NCBI GenBank assembly: GCA_045580305.1
Contig: JAZNNQ010000016.1
Coordinates: forward strand, 1-22,367
DNA: 22,367 nt
Reading direction: 5' to 3'
From: RGIG7332 sp045580305
GTDB taxonomy: Bacteria; Bacillota; Clostridia; Oscillospirales; JAAYXM01
In this document: one piece after another, positions 21,989-22,367 of the stretch
How positions within the stretch are numbered: position 1 is the stretch's first letter
Layout: every line of letters begins with the position of its first letter
The notes under the pieces: model-generated
Seen by the model: the letters and a program-made list of their open reading frames with translations, nothing else
Databases searched by the model: none
Told to the model about the DNA's origin: nothing
Translations under genes and position numbers: made by a program

Positions 21989-22134
21989 GGCGGAGATGGG
22001 ATTCTACCCGCGGACTAAAAAACTTGCCACCGGCAACTTTTTTACGCTCTGCGGAGCGCCGTCCTGTTCTCATCGCCACCTTGCTAACCGCAAACGAAAA
22101 ACACACCAACTTTCAGCTGGTGTGCTTCTCGTTT
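21989..22134 (-). repeat. tRNA-derived tandem repeat, unit 1 (146 bp)
   Basis: About 95% identical to the following unit. On the minus strand each unit starts after a tRNA 3' end and ends in a new copy of the tRNA-Ser 3' end (GAATCCCACC-type T-arm half, CATCTCCGCC acceptor). Between them are a terminator hairpin (22102-22124), a GC-rich segment and a second hairpin (TTGCC/GGCAA flanked by A and T runs, about 22017-22043). Unit 1 lacks 3 bp at the acceptor/T-arm junction. In its first hairpin a base change leaves a G-U pair on the minus transcript, so folding is conserved. No gene is present; frames here translate tRNA sequence. Confidence 0.85.
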
Positions 22135-22283
22135 GGCGGAGATGGTGGGATTCTACCCGCGGACTAAAAAACTTGCCACCGGCAACTTTTTTACGCCCTG
22201 CGGAGCGCCGTCCTGTTCTCATCGCCACCTTGCTAACCGCAAACAAAAAACACACCAACTTTCAGTTGGTGTGCTTCTCGTTT
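22135..22283 (-). repeat. tRNA-derived tandem repeat, unit 2 (149 bp)
   Basis: The second copy, adjoining the tRNA itself. Its first 19 bases after the TGG (GGCGGAGATGGTGGGATTC) are identical to the tRNA's own 3' end at 22284-22302. The sequence then switches to non-tRNA DNA exactly inside the T-loop. The layout looks like duplication of the tRNA 3' end plus its flank, as produced by slippage or by an element using the tRNA end as attachment site. Confidence 0.85.
22245..22273 (-). terminator. Terminator of the minus-strand tRNA
   Basis: On the minus strand a 10-bp stem CACACCAACT/AGTTGGTGTG with a GAA loop is followed by TTTTTT. It lies 9 nt after the encoded CCA of the tRNA. Confidence 0.85.
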
Positions 22284-22367
22284 GGCGGAGATGGTGGGAT
22301 TCGAACCCACGTGCCGGAGTTACCGACAAACTGATTTCGAGCAAAAGGCAGTATCTACCGCACCGCC
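22283..22367 (-). tRNA. tRNA-Ser (CGA-like anticodon loop), 5' end beyond the window, aberrant anticodon stem
   Basis: On the minus strand the 3' part is canonical: encoded CCA (22285-22283), discriminator G, acceptor half CATCTCC, and T-arm GTGGG-TTCGAAT-CCCAC. A 6-bp long variable arm (TGTCGG/CCGGCA) marks a class II tRNA. Discriminator G and the loop CTCGAAA indicate serine, anticodon CGA. A D-arm-like GCGG...CTGC with GG in the loop is visible near the edge. The anticodon stem as read (TTTTG against TCAGT) does not pair, and about 8 nt of the 5' end lie outside. It may be a pseudogene, an interrupted gene or a functional oddity. Confidence 0.7.

Noticed and set aside
21958..22334. Open frames translating to peptides such as FGGDGGIRTHVPELPTN
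   Set aside because: These are translations of tRNA 3' ends and their repeat flanks, a known source of spurious proteins; no ribosome-binding site and no coding signal.

Overview
The window looks like chromosomal DNA of a low-to-moderate GC Gram-positive gut Clostridia, probably Oscillospiraceae/Ruminococcaceae-like. This rests on protein-family resemblance, strong AGGAG ribosome-binding sites, TTGACA/TATAAT and extended -10 promoters, meso-DAP synthesis by a dehydrogenase, a bile-salt-hydrolase-like enzyme and abundant rho-independent terminators. No database search was possible, so family names rest on recognised motifs.

Region 1 (1-2520) is an accessory toxin/immunity island of the type VII (WXG/LXG) kind. 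It holds the tail of a left-edge gene, an orphan toxin tip without a convincing start (204-707), a putative immunity gene (721-1059), a second tip remnant (1104-1205), a polytopic membrane protein (1228-2175) and a DUF4176 gene cut by an in-frame stop (2226-2435). Two 62-bp direct repeats, exactly 900 bp apart, each fuse a terminator to the same short coding scar and border these cassettes. A third copy of the same terminator stem closes the region.

Region 2 (2530-8540) is an amino-sugar block. nagB, a GlmU-like left-handed beta-helix protein and a GlmM-type mutase with an N-terminal XRE helix-turn-helix lie on the minus strand. A ROK regulator and a DegT-type aminotransferase are on the plus strand. 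All four transcription units carry a copy of one motif, YACTGGACNAA read in gene direction. It overlaps the -35 of nagB and of the mutase, and lies just past the -10 of the ROK gene and beside the aminotransferase start. I infer a compact ROK-controlled regulon linking glucosamine-6-P catabolism and anabolism.

Region 3 (8541-13427) holds sfsA, a choloylglycine-hydrolase-family enzyme, a convergent DUF2798 membrane protein, and a plus-strand run of YgjV-like protein, SGNH hydrolase, GtrA-like protein and a small membrane protein.

Region 4 (13437-17829) holds diaminopimelate dehydrogenase, an N-acylglucosamine 2-epimerase-family protein and a TIGR04076-like protein. After a terminator come a macrodomain protein with a C-terminal helical domain and a small VWA protein whose ribosome-binding site lies in a 12-bp inverted repeat.

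Region 5 (17835-22367) holds a Gfo/Idh/MocA oxidoreductase divergent from an AraC regulator, a GH13_8-like glycogen branching enzyme, and two tandem ~147-bp repeats that copy the 3' end and terminator of a minus-strand tRNA-Ser. That tRNA runs off the right edge and its anticodon stem does not pair as read.
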